DNA of 6,281 nucleotides, taken from NCBI GenBank assembly GCA_016215715.1, contig JACRIG010000033.1, positions 1-6,281 of the forward strand, in the 5' to 3' direction. Every line of letters begins with the position of its first letter. Positions within the stretch are counted from its first letter, which is position 1. Under the pieces are notes generated by a model. The model searched no databases, had not been told where the DNA came from, and saw only the letters and a list, made by a program, of their open reading frames with translations. Both the position numbers and the translations under genes were made by a program. The stretch comes from Candidatus Peregrinibacteria bacterium (GTDB lineage: Bacteria; Patescibacteriota; Gracilibacteria; Peribacterales; Peribacteraceae). Positions 1 to 4,810 of the stretch are shown piece by piece.

Positions 1-6
1 AAGAGT

Positions 7-594
7 ATGCGCAAGGATCTGGCGGAGCGCGCGAAACCCACCGCCACCCGGACACGCCTCGTGATGCGCATGATGTATAACCTCATATGGGCAGAGCAAC
101 GCGGCTACACATCGCACGAGGAACGTCTGCAGGATGTTGAGGATGCAAAAAACAAAGAGCAGACTGAAGAGTACATGGTGAAGGGGCACGGCAATGACAT
201 CGAGAAGAACATGGTCTGGGACACGACTGCGGACGAGACGGCCATCCGTGAGCATTGCTCATCCGCGCAGCTCATCTTCATGGAGAGCGATAAGGATGCC
301 CAACTCGCCGTCTTCAATGCCGTCGATAAACAAAAAGATAACGAACGATTCGGCTACTGGTCGGATCTCGTTCCCGTCACTATGGACCCCGGGCGCCACC
401 CTTACCTCGTCGACCATGACAGCAAGCGGTTGAAGTGGCTGATGTGGCAGATGGCCGACCGCGGCATGGTCTACACAGGGGAGGCGGATGTCAGTTACCA
501 CTATGACAAAACGCAAAAGCCTGAGCAAAAAGCACCGAGGAAAACGAACAGCAATACGAATGCGCACTCGCCGGGTCCGGCTCCCCGCGCTTGA
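7..594 (+). CDS. Hypothetical protein, possibly 5'-partial
   Basis: I do not recognise this 195-residue protein. It has no signal peptide and no obvious membrane segment, so a cytoplasmic location is likely. Residues 1-75 are highly charged and look helical. The middle (about 85-160) is more globular, with Trp- and Tyr-containing stretches such as FGYWSDLVP and KWLMWQMADRG. The last 25 residues, rich in Lys, Pro, Asn and Ala, look disordered. The frame is open to the left edge (two sense codons precede ATG 7) and no ribosome-binding site is visible, so the true start may be upstream and the protein longer. It ends in TGA, 50 bp before the lipoprotein start. Codon use resembles that of its neighbours, and no other frame offers a better gene here. 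Confidence 0.6.
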   Translation: MRKDLAERAKPTATRTRLVMRMMYNLIWAEQRGYTSHEERLQDVEDAKNKEQTEEYMVKGHGNDIEKNMVWDTTADETAIREHCSSAQLIFMESDKDAQLAVFNAVDKQKDNERFGYWSDLVPVTMDPGRHPYLVDHDSKRLKWLMWQMADRGMVYTGEADVSYHYDKTQKPEQKAPRKTNSNTNAHSPGPAPRA

Positions 595-619
595 TTGCTC
601 CCCCTGACTCGTCTATCGT
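591..619 (+). promoter_or_regulatory. Candidate promoter for the DM13-like lipoprotein gene
   Basis: TTGATT (591-596) and TATCGT (614-619) are separated by exactly 17 bp, and each matches four of six positions of the sigma-70 consensus boxes. Transcription would start near 626, leaving a leader of about 20 nt before ATG 645. The -35 box overlaps the stop codon of the preceding gene. Matches of this quality occur by chance, so this is tentative. Confidence 0.25.
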
Positions 620-644
620 GCATTTCCTGTTTCCTCTCTTTCCC

Positions 645-1226
645 ATGCGCACACGCTTCATTCTTCTCACGCCCGTCCTCCTCCTCGCTGCCTGCACCTC
701 CGCCCTCCCGAAAGGCGATGCTGTGACGCAGGAGATGCTCAAAAATCCGCTCTTTGCGCAGAATTACTACAGCGATCTCACCGAGCACTTCGTGAGCCTC
801 CAGATCCACAACGACCCGTCGATGGACGATCCTGCGATGAAGAGCATCGCGGACGATGCGCGGGTGGAGGCGCTGGCCAGAGCGCAGAAGGCATCAGCGA
901 TCGTCAATGAGGGCATTAACGGCAGCTTCATCGGCATCACGGAAGATGCGAGGGGTATGGCACTGCTCGCAGACGGGAACCTCTACTTCGGACCGGACTT
1001 CACGGTGACCCCGGCCGGAGAGCTGCACGTGTTCACCACGCTCTCGGTCGACCCGCGGGACGTCCCGTTTCCCGGTCCGGATGACACCGACGTGGGCCCC
1101 GTGAAGCTCGCCTATGGCGCTCAGACATACGTATTGCCACCCGTGAAAGAGGCGCCGGGTCAGCTGTCGGTGGTGCTGTACGACAAAATGCTGAAGAGAC
1201 TTCATGCGTTTGCGCAGCTGATATGA
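645..1226 (+). CDS. DM13-like domain lipoprotein
   Basis: Predicted lipoprotein of 193 residues anchored on the outer face of the cytoplasmic membrane. Residues 1-17 form a lipoprotein signal peptide: MRTR, a hydrophobic core, then the lipobox LAAC with Cys17 as the lipidated residue. Residues 25-90 are charged and probably helical. Residues 92-192 follow the DM13 pattern: GSF-G, a short turn, DGNLYF, DFTVTPAGELHVF, then GPVKL, QTYVLPP and a final SVVLYD...FAQL strand. DM13 domains have been proposed to act in electron transfer through a near-invariant cysteine in a WC motif of the last strand. Here that position reads YD, so the only cysteine is the lipidated one and redox activity is doubtful. 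ATG 645 was chosen over the in-frame TTG at 591 because it places the basic n-region directly before the hydrophobic core. It converges with the DsbA-like gene. Confidence 0.75.
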   Translation: MRTRFILLTPVLLLAACTSALPKGDAVTQEMLKNPLFAQNYYSDLTEHFVSLQIHNDPSMDDPAMKSIADDARVEALARAQKASAIVNEGINGSFIGITEDARGMALLADGNLYFGPDFTVTPAGELHVFTTLSVDPRDVPFPGPDDTDVGPVKLAYGAQTYVLPPVKEAPGQLSVVLYDKMLKRLHAFAQLI

Positions 1227-1230
1227 AGCG

Positions 1231-1303
1231 GTTACGGGTTAAAAGTTACGAGTTACGCGTTACGGGAAAACCATCCCGTAACTCATAACCCGTAACCCGT
1301 AAC
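1231..1303. repeat. Heptad-built imperfect inverted repeat between convergent genes
   Basis: The left arm (1231-1267) is five consecutive 7-mers starting GTTA: GTTACGG, GTTAAAA, GTTACGA, GTTACGC, GTTACGG. The right arm (1274-1303), read on the minus strand, is four: GTTACGG, GTTACGG, GTTATGA, GTTACGG. A perfect 9-bp stem (1259-1267 with 1274-1282) closes a 6-nt loop, and an outer 11-bp stem pairs 1231-1241 with 1293-1303. The element starts 5 bp after one stop codon and ends 4 bp before the other, so it could act as a two-way terminator or mRNA 3' stabiliser. It lacks a T tract. Heptad arrays recall the STRR repeats of cyanobacteria, but only in format. Confidence 0.85.
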
Positions 1304-1307
1304 ATCG

Positions 1308-1913
1308 TCAGAGCATTTTCTGCTGCCCCTTCACGATCGCCTCAATCGCCTTGCCCAGATCATCGACCGTCGCCGGCGTCTGCTTGCCGTTCACAAAAAA
1401 TGTCGGCGTCCCGCGTACGCCGCCCTGCTCGGCAGCCGTATATTCGGCGAGGATGGCCTCACGCTTGATGTGCGACTTCGTGCAGCGCGTGAAGAGCGGG
1501 ATGTCGAGCTTCAGGTCTTCCGCCCATGCAGCAAGTTGTGCAGTGCTGAGTTTGTCCTGCTGCGCATACACCTGATCGACGAACTCCCAGAACTTTCCCT
1601 GATCGCCACTACACTCGGCCGCCTCCGCCGCGGCAAGCGCGTAGCGGTGAATGGAGCGGAGCGGAAAGTGGTGAAATTCGAAGCGGACCACCGACCCGTA
1701 TTGTGCAAGGAGAGGCAGAGTCACAGTCTCATGGGCCGCGCGGCATGCAGGACACTGCAGATCGGCAAACTCCGAAACGATCACGGCACCGTTCGGGTTA
1801 CTCTTCGGATGCGGATCCTTATGGATATCCCCCGTGAGACCGGTCGTGTCGACGCAAGCCGTGAGGGCTAGGGTTAGGGCTAGGGTTAGGACTGGAAATG
1901 TGAAGCGCTTCAT
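1308..1913 (-). CDS. DsbA/BdbD-like thiol-disulfide oxidoreductase lipoprotein
   Basis: A 201-residue thioredoxin-fold protein predicted to catalyse disulfide exchange in exported proteins, on the outer face of the membrane. Residues 1-20 are a lipoprotein signal peptide ending in LTAC, with Cys20 lipidated. A flexible Lys/Pro/Asn linker follows (to about 41). The fold starts at VIVSEFADLQCPAC, with active-site CPAC at 54-57 and the usual preceding aromatic-acidic stretch. Residues 90-160 form the inserted helical domain, and GTPTFFVNG (168-176) carries the cis-proline at 170. Extra cysteines at 101 and 144 could form a structural disulfide. This is the thioredoxin_4/DsbA family layout and length. 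ATG 1913 was chosen because it gives the signal peptide; upstream in-frame sequence runs into dnaX. No partner such as VKOR or DsbB lies in the window. The hydrophobic core is encoded by a hexad repeat. Confidence 0.9.
   Translation of the reverse strand: MKRFTFPVLTLALTLALTACVDTTGLTGDIHKDPHPKSNPNGAVIVSEFADLQCPACRAAHETVTLPLLAQYGSVVRFEFHHFPLRSIHRYALAAAEAAECSGDQGKFWEFVDQVYAQQDKLSTAQLAAWAEDLKLDIPLFTRCTKSHIKREAILAEYTAAEQGGVRGTPTFFVNGKQTPATVDDLGKAIEAIVKGQQKML
1865..1890. repeat. Telomere-like hexad repeat, left array, inside the dsbA-like signal peptide
   Basis: On the plus strand the sequence alternates GGGCTA, GGGTTA, GGGCTA, GGGTTA and then GG, an exact 12-bp unit repeated twice. Read on the minus strand in the gene frame, each hexad encodes a dipeptide, Leu-Thr or Leu-Ala, giving the LTLALTLALT core of the signal peptide. 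Four Leu codons here are CTA, a codon I did not find elsewhere in this gene, so the repeat appears to dictate the codons. A related array in the opposite orientation lies at 1971-2000. Confidence 0.85.
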
Positions 1914-1914
1914 A

Positions 1915-1937
1915 GGTCCATAGCATGGCAGTGGACC
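1915..1937. promoter_or_regulatory. Inverted repeat GGTCCA-N11-TGGACC, possible operator
   Basis: Perfect 6-bp arms (1915-1920 and 1932-1937) separated by 11 bp end one base before the minus-strand start codon of the DsbA-like gene, whose start codon is at 1911-1913. A repressor bound here would cover the region where its RNA should start. Transcribed, the arms could instead form a hairpin at the translation start. It is 75 bp from dnaX and could affect both divergent genes. Arms of six bases can occur by chance. Confidence 0.35.
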
Positions 1938-1970
1938 CTTCAGAAAACAAGAAAAATAATCAATCCGAAT

Positions 1971-2000
1971 CCCTAGCCCTTGCCCTTGTCCCAGCCCTAT
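1971..2000. repeat. Hexad repeat, right array, upstream of dnaX
   Basis: Five successive hexads read CCCTAG, CCCTTG, CCCTTG, TCCCAG, CCCTAT on the plus strand. They are roughly complementary to the array at 1865-1890 (about 19 of 25 positions in my hand alignment), so the pair forms an imperfect inverted repeat enclosing the divergent start region. This array is more degenerate than the left one. Its last hexad runs into the -10 box of dnaX. Confidence 0.7.
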
Positions 2001-2003
2001 ACT
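1998..2003 (+). promoter_or_regulatory. Probable -10 box of dnaX (TATACT), leaderless arrangement
   Basis: TATACT matches five of six consensus positions and ends 8 nt before the dnaX ATG at 2012, so transcription would begin at or next to the start codon. No good -35 box lies 16-18 bp upstream, where the hexad repeat sits. The pyrimidine-rich stretch just before the ATG has no Shine-Dalgarno sequence, which agrees with leaderless translation. Confidence 0.5.
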
Positions 2004-2011
2004 TCTCCCCC

Positions 2012-3472
2012 ATGTCCCTCTACACCCTCTACCGCCCGAAGGTCTTCGCCGACGTCGCGGGGCAGGAACATATCGTTTCCACCCTCGAACAGGCTGTGAA
2101 GCAGGACAAACTCGCTCACGCCTACCTCTTCGCGGGTTCGCGTGGAACGGGCAAAACCTCTGTCGCCCGCATTCTCGCAAAGGCGCTCCTGACGCGCGGG
2201 ATCGCCGATGAGAAACTCTGCGGACAGATCGTGAAGAGTGTCGAGGACAATTCACTCGTCGACCTCACGGAAATCGACGCGGCCAGCAACCGCGGTATCG
2301 ACGACATCCGGAATCTGCTCGAAAAAATTCAGTTTTCCCCGGTCGTCGCAACGGCAAAGGTCTACATCATTGATGAGGTGCACATGCTCACAAAGGAAGC
2401 CTTCAATGCGCTGCTGAAAACGCTTGAAGAGCCGCCGCCCTACGCTTACTTCCTGCTCGCGACGACCGAGCTTCATAAGATCCCGCTCACCATCCAGTCG
2501 CGCTGCCAGCGCTTCCTCTTCCGTCAGATCCGCGAGGAGGACATCATCCGCCGGCTGCAGTACATCGCGGATCAGGAGCACATCACAGTGGAACGCACCG
2601 CGCTGCGCGCCATCGCCCATCACGTGCAGGGAAGTCTGCGCGACGCCATCTCTCTCCTCGATCAGCTTCGGTCGCTTGAAAATATCACCCTCGCGGACAT
2701 TCATCAGCGCATCGGCGAGACGGGACACGAATATGTGGAACAGGTGCTCGCGGCCCTGCAGGCGAAAGACACAGGAACGCTCCTCGGGCTCGTGCAGCGG
2801 ATGGAAGAGATGGCGGTGCCGCTGGAAACATTCGTTCGTTTGCTCCTCGGAAACGTCCGCATGCAGCTGCACAGCGCGATTGAACAGAAGCAGGACACGG
2901 GGGAATTGCTCCGCATCCTCGACACACTCCTCCGGACCGTCCGCGATCTGCGGATCGCTCCCGTCCCCGGTCTCGTACTGGAATCCGCACTCCTCTCGCT
3001 CTGTTATGACACAGTCACCGTTTCCTCCGCACCTGTGGTCGTAAAAAAACCGGCAGTGATTGCGCGCGATGTCACACCACCCGCGTCTATCGAATCACCT
3101 GCTGCGCCTACTGCAGAAAAAACGACGGAAGCAGCCGCACCAATGGAAGCGCCCTCACTCAGCCATGAGACTCTCGAGGAAAAGTGGCCGGAGATCCTGA
3201 AAGAGATCGACCTTCCCGCCGTCCGTATGTCGATGAAGAACGCGCATGTCGCGGGCATCGACGGATCAACCATCACCGTCAGCTTCGCCTCGGCCTACAA
3301 CCGCGACAAGGTGTCGAATACCGAAGCGTCCCGCGCGATCGAAGCGATCATGGAACGCATTTTCAAACGACAGGTACGTCTGAAGTGCACGCTGGAAACA
3401 GAGGAGCACGTGAAGACGACGGCGGATGAGAGTGTAGTGAATCTTGCTGAAGCCGCTGCCGAAATATTCTAA
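2012..3472 (+). CDS. dnaX: DNA polymerase III subunit gamma/tau
   Basis: Clamp-loader ATPase that opens and loads the sliding clamp and, in its long form, tethers the replicative polymerase. The 486 residues contain an AAA+ module with Walker A GSRGTGKT (42-49), Walker B VYIIDEVH (117-124), sensor 1 LLATTE (148-153), SRC arginine-finger motif (163-165) and sensor 2 GSLRDAISLLDQ (207-218). Domain III covers about 225-333, a Pro/Ala/Thr-rich linker about 338-382, and a C-terminal domain (LEEKWPEILKEI onward) about 388-462. The zinc-binding insert that normally has four cysteines keeps only Cys70. ATG 2012 was chosen because MSLYTLYRPK matches the family's N terminus; the ATG at 1925 would add 29 repeat-encoded residues. 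An A7 slippery run falls at codons 344-346. The cyclo-ligase gene follows 12 nt later, probably co-transcribed. Confidence 0.96.
   Translation: MSLYTLYRPKVFADVAGQEHIVSTLEQAVKQDKLAHAYLFAGSRGTGKTSVARILAKALLTRGIADEKLCGQIVKSVEDNSLVDLTEIDAASNRGIDDIRNLLEKIQFSPVVATAKVYIIDEVHMLTKEAFNALLKTLEEPPPYAYFLLATTELHKIPLTIQSRCQRFLFRQIREEDIIRRLQYIADQEHITVERTALRAIAHHVQGSLRDAISLLDQLRSLENITLADIHQRIGETGHEYVEQVLAALQAKDTGTLLGLVQRMEEMAVPLETFVRLLLGNVRMQLHSAIEQKQDTGELLRILDTLLRTVRDLRIAPVPGLVLESALLSLCYDTVTVSSAPVVVKKPAVIARDVTPPASIESPAAPTAEKTTEAAAPMEAPSLSHETLEEKWPEILKEIDLPAVRMSMKNAHVAGIDGSTITVSFASAYNRDKVSNTEASRAIEAIMERIFKRQVRLKCTLETEEHVKTTADESVVNLAEAAAEIF
3043..3049 (+). other. A7 heptamer in slippery phase within dnaX
   Basis: The run A-AAA-AAA sits in the X-XXY-YYZ phase of a -1 frameshift site, where domain III passes into the linker. 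A -1 shift would add 39 residues and stop at TGA 3166-3168 (about 385 residues in all). Loss of one A in the transcript would stop at TGA 3057-3059 (about 348 residues). Either product resembles a gamma form. No upstream Shine-Dalgarno-like stimulator is visible, and downstream I see only a weak possible stem (3056-3060 with 3071-3075). Confidence 0.35.
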
Positions 3473-3484
3473 TAAAAATTTGAT

Positions 3485-4069
3485 ATGAACCTCTCCGAAG
3501 AGAAAAAACATCTCCGCGATTCGATAGCCGAGCGCCTCAAAAAAATGTCAAAGCGTGATCGGGATGCCGAGAGTCGCACACTCTGTCGTGAAATCGCAAA
3601 ATTGATCCCGCATGATGCGCACGTCATCGCTGCCTACGTCCCGCTCCCGAGCGAAGCTGACATCACGCCGCTTCTCACAGAACTTCTGGCGCAGAAAAAA
3701 CGAGTATTCCTTCCGTGTTTTGAAAATAAGAAGTTGATTTTCCGTGAAGCACAGTCACTTGAAGAACTTTCGAAGGGTGAGCTTAATATCATGGAGCCAC
3801 CAAAGGATACCGCAGAGCTTGAACCGGCGAATCTTGATCTCGCTCTCATCCCCGCCCGCGCATACTCACAAAAAGGCGAACGGCTCGGCCGCGGAAACGG
3901 CGGGTACGATATCTGGATCCGTGAACAACGCAGCACCAATCCTAAAACACAATTCTGGGGCATCGCATTGGAGTGTCAGATCCTGAACGAGATTCCGATG
4001 GAACCGCATGATGAAACGGTGGATATGGTTATAACGGCGAGAGGGAGGCAGGATACGGAGCAAAATTGA
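3485..4069 (+). CDS. fau: 5-formyltetrahydrofolate cyclo-ligase
   Basis: Predicted cytoplasmic MTHFS enzyme converting 5-formyl-THF and ATP to 5,10-methenyl-THF, ADP and phosphate. At 194 residues it has the family's usual length. Visible family features are the charged N-terminal helix with a run of Lys/Arg (LRDSIAERLKKMSKRDRD), the substrate-side motif PLPSEADITPLL (53-64), the strand LALIPARAYSQKG (119-131), the ATP-binding loop GERLGRGNGGYD (131-142), and the C-terminal HDETVDMVITARG (175-187). The loop GRGNGGYD replaces the commoner GYGGGYYD, a mild variation. It starts 12 nt after the dnaX stop with no Shine-Dalgarno sequence, so it probably depends on dnaX transcription. Base composition begins to drop towards AT here. 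It is metabolically linked to glyA two genes downstream, because SHMT can form 5-formyl-THF as a side product. Confidence 0.9.
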   Translation: MNLSEEKKHLRDSIAERLKKMSKRDRDAESRTLCREIAKLIPHDAHVIAAYVPLPSEADITPLLTELLAQKKRVFLPCFENKKLIFREAQSLEELSKGELNIMEPPKDTAELEPANLDLALIPARAYSQKGERLGRGNGGYDIWIREQRSTNPKTQFWGIALECQILNEIPMEPHDETVDMVITARGRQDTEQN

Positions 4070-4094
4070 CATTCCGGATACTTCGGATAAATAT
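4066..4094 (+). promoter_or_regulatory. Promoter of the orphan helical protein gene, leaderless arrangement
   Basis: A perfect TTGACA -35 box (4066-4071) overlaps the stop codon of the cyclo-ligase gene. An AT-rich TAAATAT stretch (4088-4094) lies 16-17 bp downstream and is a weak -10 match. Transcription would start around 4100-4102, directly at ATG 4103. A direct repeat CGGATA (4075-4080 and 4084-4089) fills the spacer. Confidence 0.5.
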
Positions 4095-4102
4095 CTCAAT
4101 TG

Positions 4103-4768
4103 ATGCTGAAAAAGGATGCTGATCAGGGCTTACATCTCCGTGATGTCGATCAGGATCTCAAAGAAAAAAATAACGAACAACGCAGGCGTATTCTTAAAAT
4201 GAAGATGACTGTCACTAAAATGAAGTTACGGGGAGCAATGCACGATCCACGTACGAAATACGCTAGCATCGCATCTTTTCAATTTGGCGATTTCCAATCA
4301 AAACAGCCACCAATGCTCCGTTCCCTCAAGATTCTGGAACAACGCAGAGACGAAGCAAAATGCAATGAACACCTGTTTCTGCGCGAGGATATTCCGGTCT
4401 CAGAGGAAAAATATCCCGTTCTACAGGAACTTTTGGCGATGCTCTGGCAAAGCCGTTCATGGCTGGAAGCCCTTCGTGCCGACATCGACAATTTCGCAAA
4501 CGTTACGAATCTCTTCAGATCATCGGAAATCAGCGGAAAACATAATCATGCGCTCACGGAGCTACACTGCCTTTACGATGATATTAGCAAGTACCTTCAG
4601 TCAGTGAATACGGAAGAGCAGACAAGAATCAAAGCTTTCTACGAAGGGGAATTGGGGCTTGTTCCGGCTTTGGAGGAGAACGACGCTGATGCGATTATTG
4701 AAGATCTTGATAGAAAACTGCTCACATTTGAAAAAAAGTTCAAAGAAATCTGCGCAACGTTAGGATGA
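4103..4768 (+). CDS. Hypothetical helical protein, AT-richer than its neighbours
   Basis: I do not recognise this 221-residue protein. No signal peptide or membrane helix is visible. Residues 14-45 are strongly basic and helix-prone (KEKNNEQRRRILKMKM), a possible nucleic-acid-binding or coiled-coil segment. Residues 70-135 and 148-215 read as long amphipathic helices with an acidic C-terminal part, and the ends are near HLRDVDQD and LLTFEKKFKEI. The local base composition is clearly lower in GC than dnaX or glyA: lines 4141-4200 and 4501-4560 count 35% and 45% GC. That suggests a lineage-specific or acquired gene. ATG 4103 is preferred to the TTG just before it. The gene has its own promoter and ends 42 bp before glyA. 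Coding is supported by an uninterrupted frame filling the whole gap between two known genes. Confidence 0.6.
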   Translation: MLKKDADQGLHLRDVDQDLKEKNNEQRRRILKMKMTVTKMKLRGAMHDPRTKYASIASFQFGDFQSKQPPMLRSLKILEQRRDEAKCNEHLFLREDIPVSEEKYPVLQELLAMLWQSRSWLEALRADIDNFANVTNLFRSSEISGKHNHALTELHCLYDDISKYLQSVNTEEQTRIKAFYEGELGLVPALEENDADAIIEDLDRKLLTFEKKFKEICATLG

Positions 4769-4775
4769 ATCGACA

Positions 4776-4804
4776 ATGACACGGTTTGGCGCATCATCTA
4801 TGCT
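4776..4804 (+). promoter_or_regulatory. Promoter of glyA, leaderless arrangement
   Basis: ATGACA (4776-4781, five of six against TTGACA) and TATGCT (4799-4804, four of six against TATAAT) are spaced by exactly 17 bp. The -10 box ends 6 nt before the GTG start at 4811, so the mRNA should begin at or very near the start codon. The sequence between is C-rich with no Shine-Dalgarno motif. The start choice and the promoter support each other. Confidence 0.55.
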
Positions 4805-4810
4805 GCCCCC

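Noticed and set aside
591..644. TTG start for the DM13-like lipoprotein
   Set aside because: It would place 18 extra residues before the basic n-region of the signal peptide.
1231..1303. CRISPR array or tRNA-like structure from the heptad repeats
   Set aside because: The units are 7 bp with no spacers and form opposed arms. No repeat-spacer pattern or cloverleaf is present.
1865..1890. True telomere or chromosome end
   Set aside because: The hexads resemble telomeric repeats, but the array is very short, internal and inside a coding sequence.
1925..2011. Upstream ATG for dnaX
   Set aside because: It would add 29 residues encoded partly by the hexad repeat. DnaX family N termini begin at the YRP motif region, and the -10 box lies downstream of this ATG.
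1914..2255. Upstream extension of the dsbA-like gene by 114 codons
   Set aside because: The extension would overlap dnaX antisense, is Arg-rich and low in complexity, and would bury a perfect lipoprotein signal peptide in the middle of the protein.
2252..2872. 206-codon open frames on both strands inside dnaX
   Set aside because: Both overlap the conserved DnaX ATPase region in other frames and show no recognisable motif.
3539..3545. A7 run in the cyclo-ligase gene as a frameshift site
   Set aside because: It lies near the N terminus in a Lys-rich helix, where shifting would only give a non-functional fragment. It shows that A7 runs are not rare in this DNA.
4800..4810. ATG at 4800 as the glyA start
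   Set aside because: It is out of frame with the SHMT reading frame.
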